Positions 63,905 through 64,000 of a stretch of DNA of 64,000 bases are shown in pieces; position 1 is the stretch's first letter; each line of letters opens with the position of its first letter. Position numbers and translations under genes: made by a program. Source of the DNA: Jiangella endophytica (GTDB lineage Bacteria; Actinomycetota; Actinomycetes; Jiangellales; Jiangellaceae); NCBI RefSeq assembly GCF_003427025.1, contig NZ_QVAI01000002.1, positions 124,001-188,000 on the forward strand. Direction: 5' to 3'. A model generated the notes under the pieces. It ran no database searches and was not told the origin of the DNA. It worked only from the letters and a program-made list of their open reading frames with translations.

Positions 63905-64000
63905 ATGGTGCGCACCATCAGCGGCACGAGCCTGCCGGCCGCACTGCCGGCGCTCATCGACAAGTACCGCGACGCCCAGCCGAGGCCGGTGCGGTTCCGC
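63905..64000 (+). CDS. Start of an unknown gene, cut by the window end
   Basis: ATG at 63905 opens a frame of 32 codons to the window edge (MVRTISGTSLPAALPALIDK at the start). GGGGG lies 12 bases upstream. The end of the visible part (ALIDKYRDAQPRPVRFR) faintly resembles the N-terminus of the OGG-fold neighbour (LLDRYADVREQPAPLRPSTW), so it may be a tandem relative. Too short to name. Confidence 0.4.
   Translation, partial: MVRTISGTSLPAALPALIDKYRDAQPRPVRFR

Overview
The window is high-GC DNA (roughly 70 percent by eye) from an actinomycete. GTG starts, ATGA/GTGA stop-start overlaps, C-rich wobble positions, an LPXTG-type surface protein and B12 control of a class I ribonucleotide reductase all point to Actinomycetota. 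A genus such as Jiangella is possible but that is only a guess. It reads as ordinary, densely packed chromosome: no tRNA, rRNA, insertion sequence, phage structural gene or CRISPR array was seen.

Layout. 1-3240: sugar ABC importer (two permeases, lipoprotein binding protein) with a LacI-type operator. 3329-8214: divergent phenylacetate degradation genes, paaN against a fused 3-hydroxyacyl-CoA dehydrogenase/PaaI thioesterase plus thiolase. 8697-12216: 2-oxo acid dehydrogenase E1alpha-E1beta-E2 operon. 12631-13911: sortase-anchored thioester-domain-like protein. 14112-17952: thioesterase, two-component system, Nramp transporter. 17959-21902: nrdA-nrdB behind a cobalamin riboswitch. 22102-25010: EamA exporter, then an XRE-TPR regulator flanked by two tiny secreted peptides with the same C-terminus. 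25121-32422: aminotransferase, holin-like membrane protein, LMW phosphatase/fructosamine kinase pair, ABC exporter, SIMPL, glyoxalase-like and GNAT proteins. 32427-35400: thiE and, divergently, a TPP riboswitch with thiO-thiS-thiG. 35462-41076: HAD hydrolase, ArsR-SulP pair, DinB, AlaX, succinate-semialdehyde dehydrogenase. 41086-50430: a giant modular subtilase of about 3,100 residues. 50547-64000: GlxA-type regulator, cupin, nitroreductase, RecB-like/helicase fusion, TauE, MazG-like, DUF4862, two MFS transporters, AAA+ ATPase, NUDIX, OGG-fold protein, and the start of another gene.

Most notable system. At 23176-25010 a helix-turn-helix/TPR regulator of 468 residues lies between two very short genes (54 and 40 codons). 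Each encodes a signal-peptide-like N-terminus and ends in Asp-Phe-Cys-Cys, and each is followed by its own perfect-stem terminator. This looks like a peptide-pheromone circuit of the RRNPP kind in an actinomycete and is my best candidate for an undescribed system. The NrdB subunit is also notable: it carries Glu and Phe at the two positions that define Mn/Fe class Ic ribonucleotide reductases, and its operon sits under a B12 riboswitch. Other oddities are the PaaH-PaaI fusion, a thioester domain lacking its cross-linking Gln, and five repeated Rossmann-like modules in the giant subtilase.
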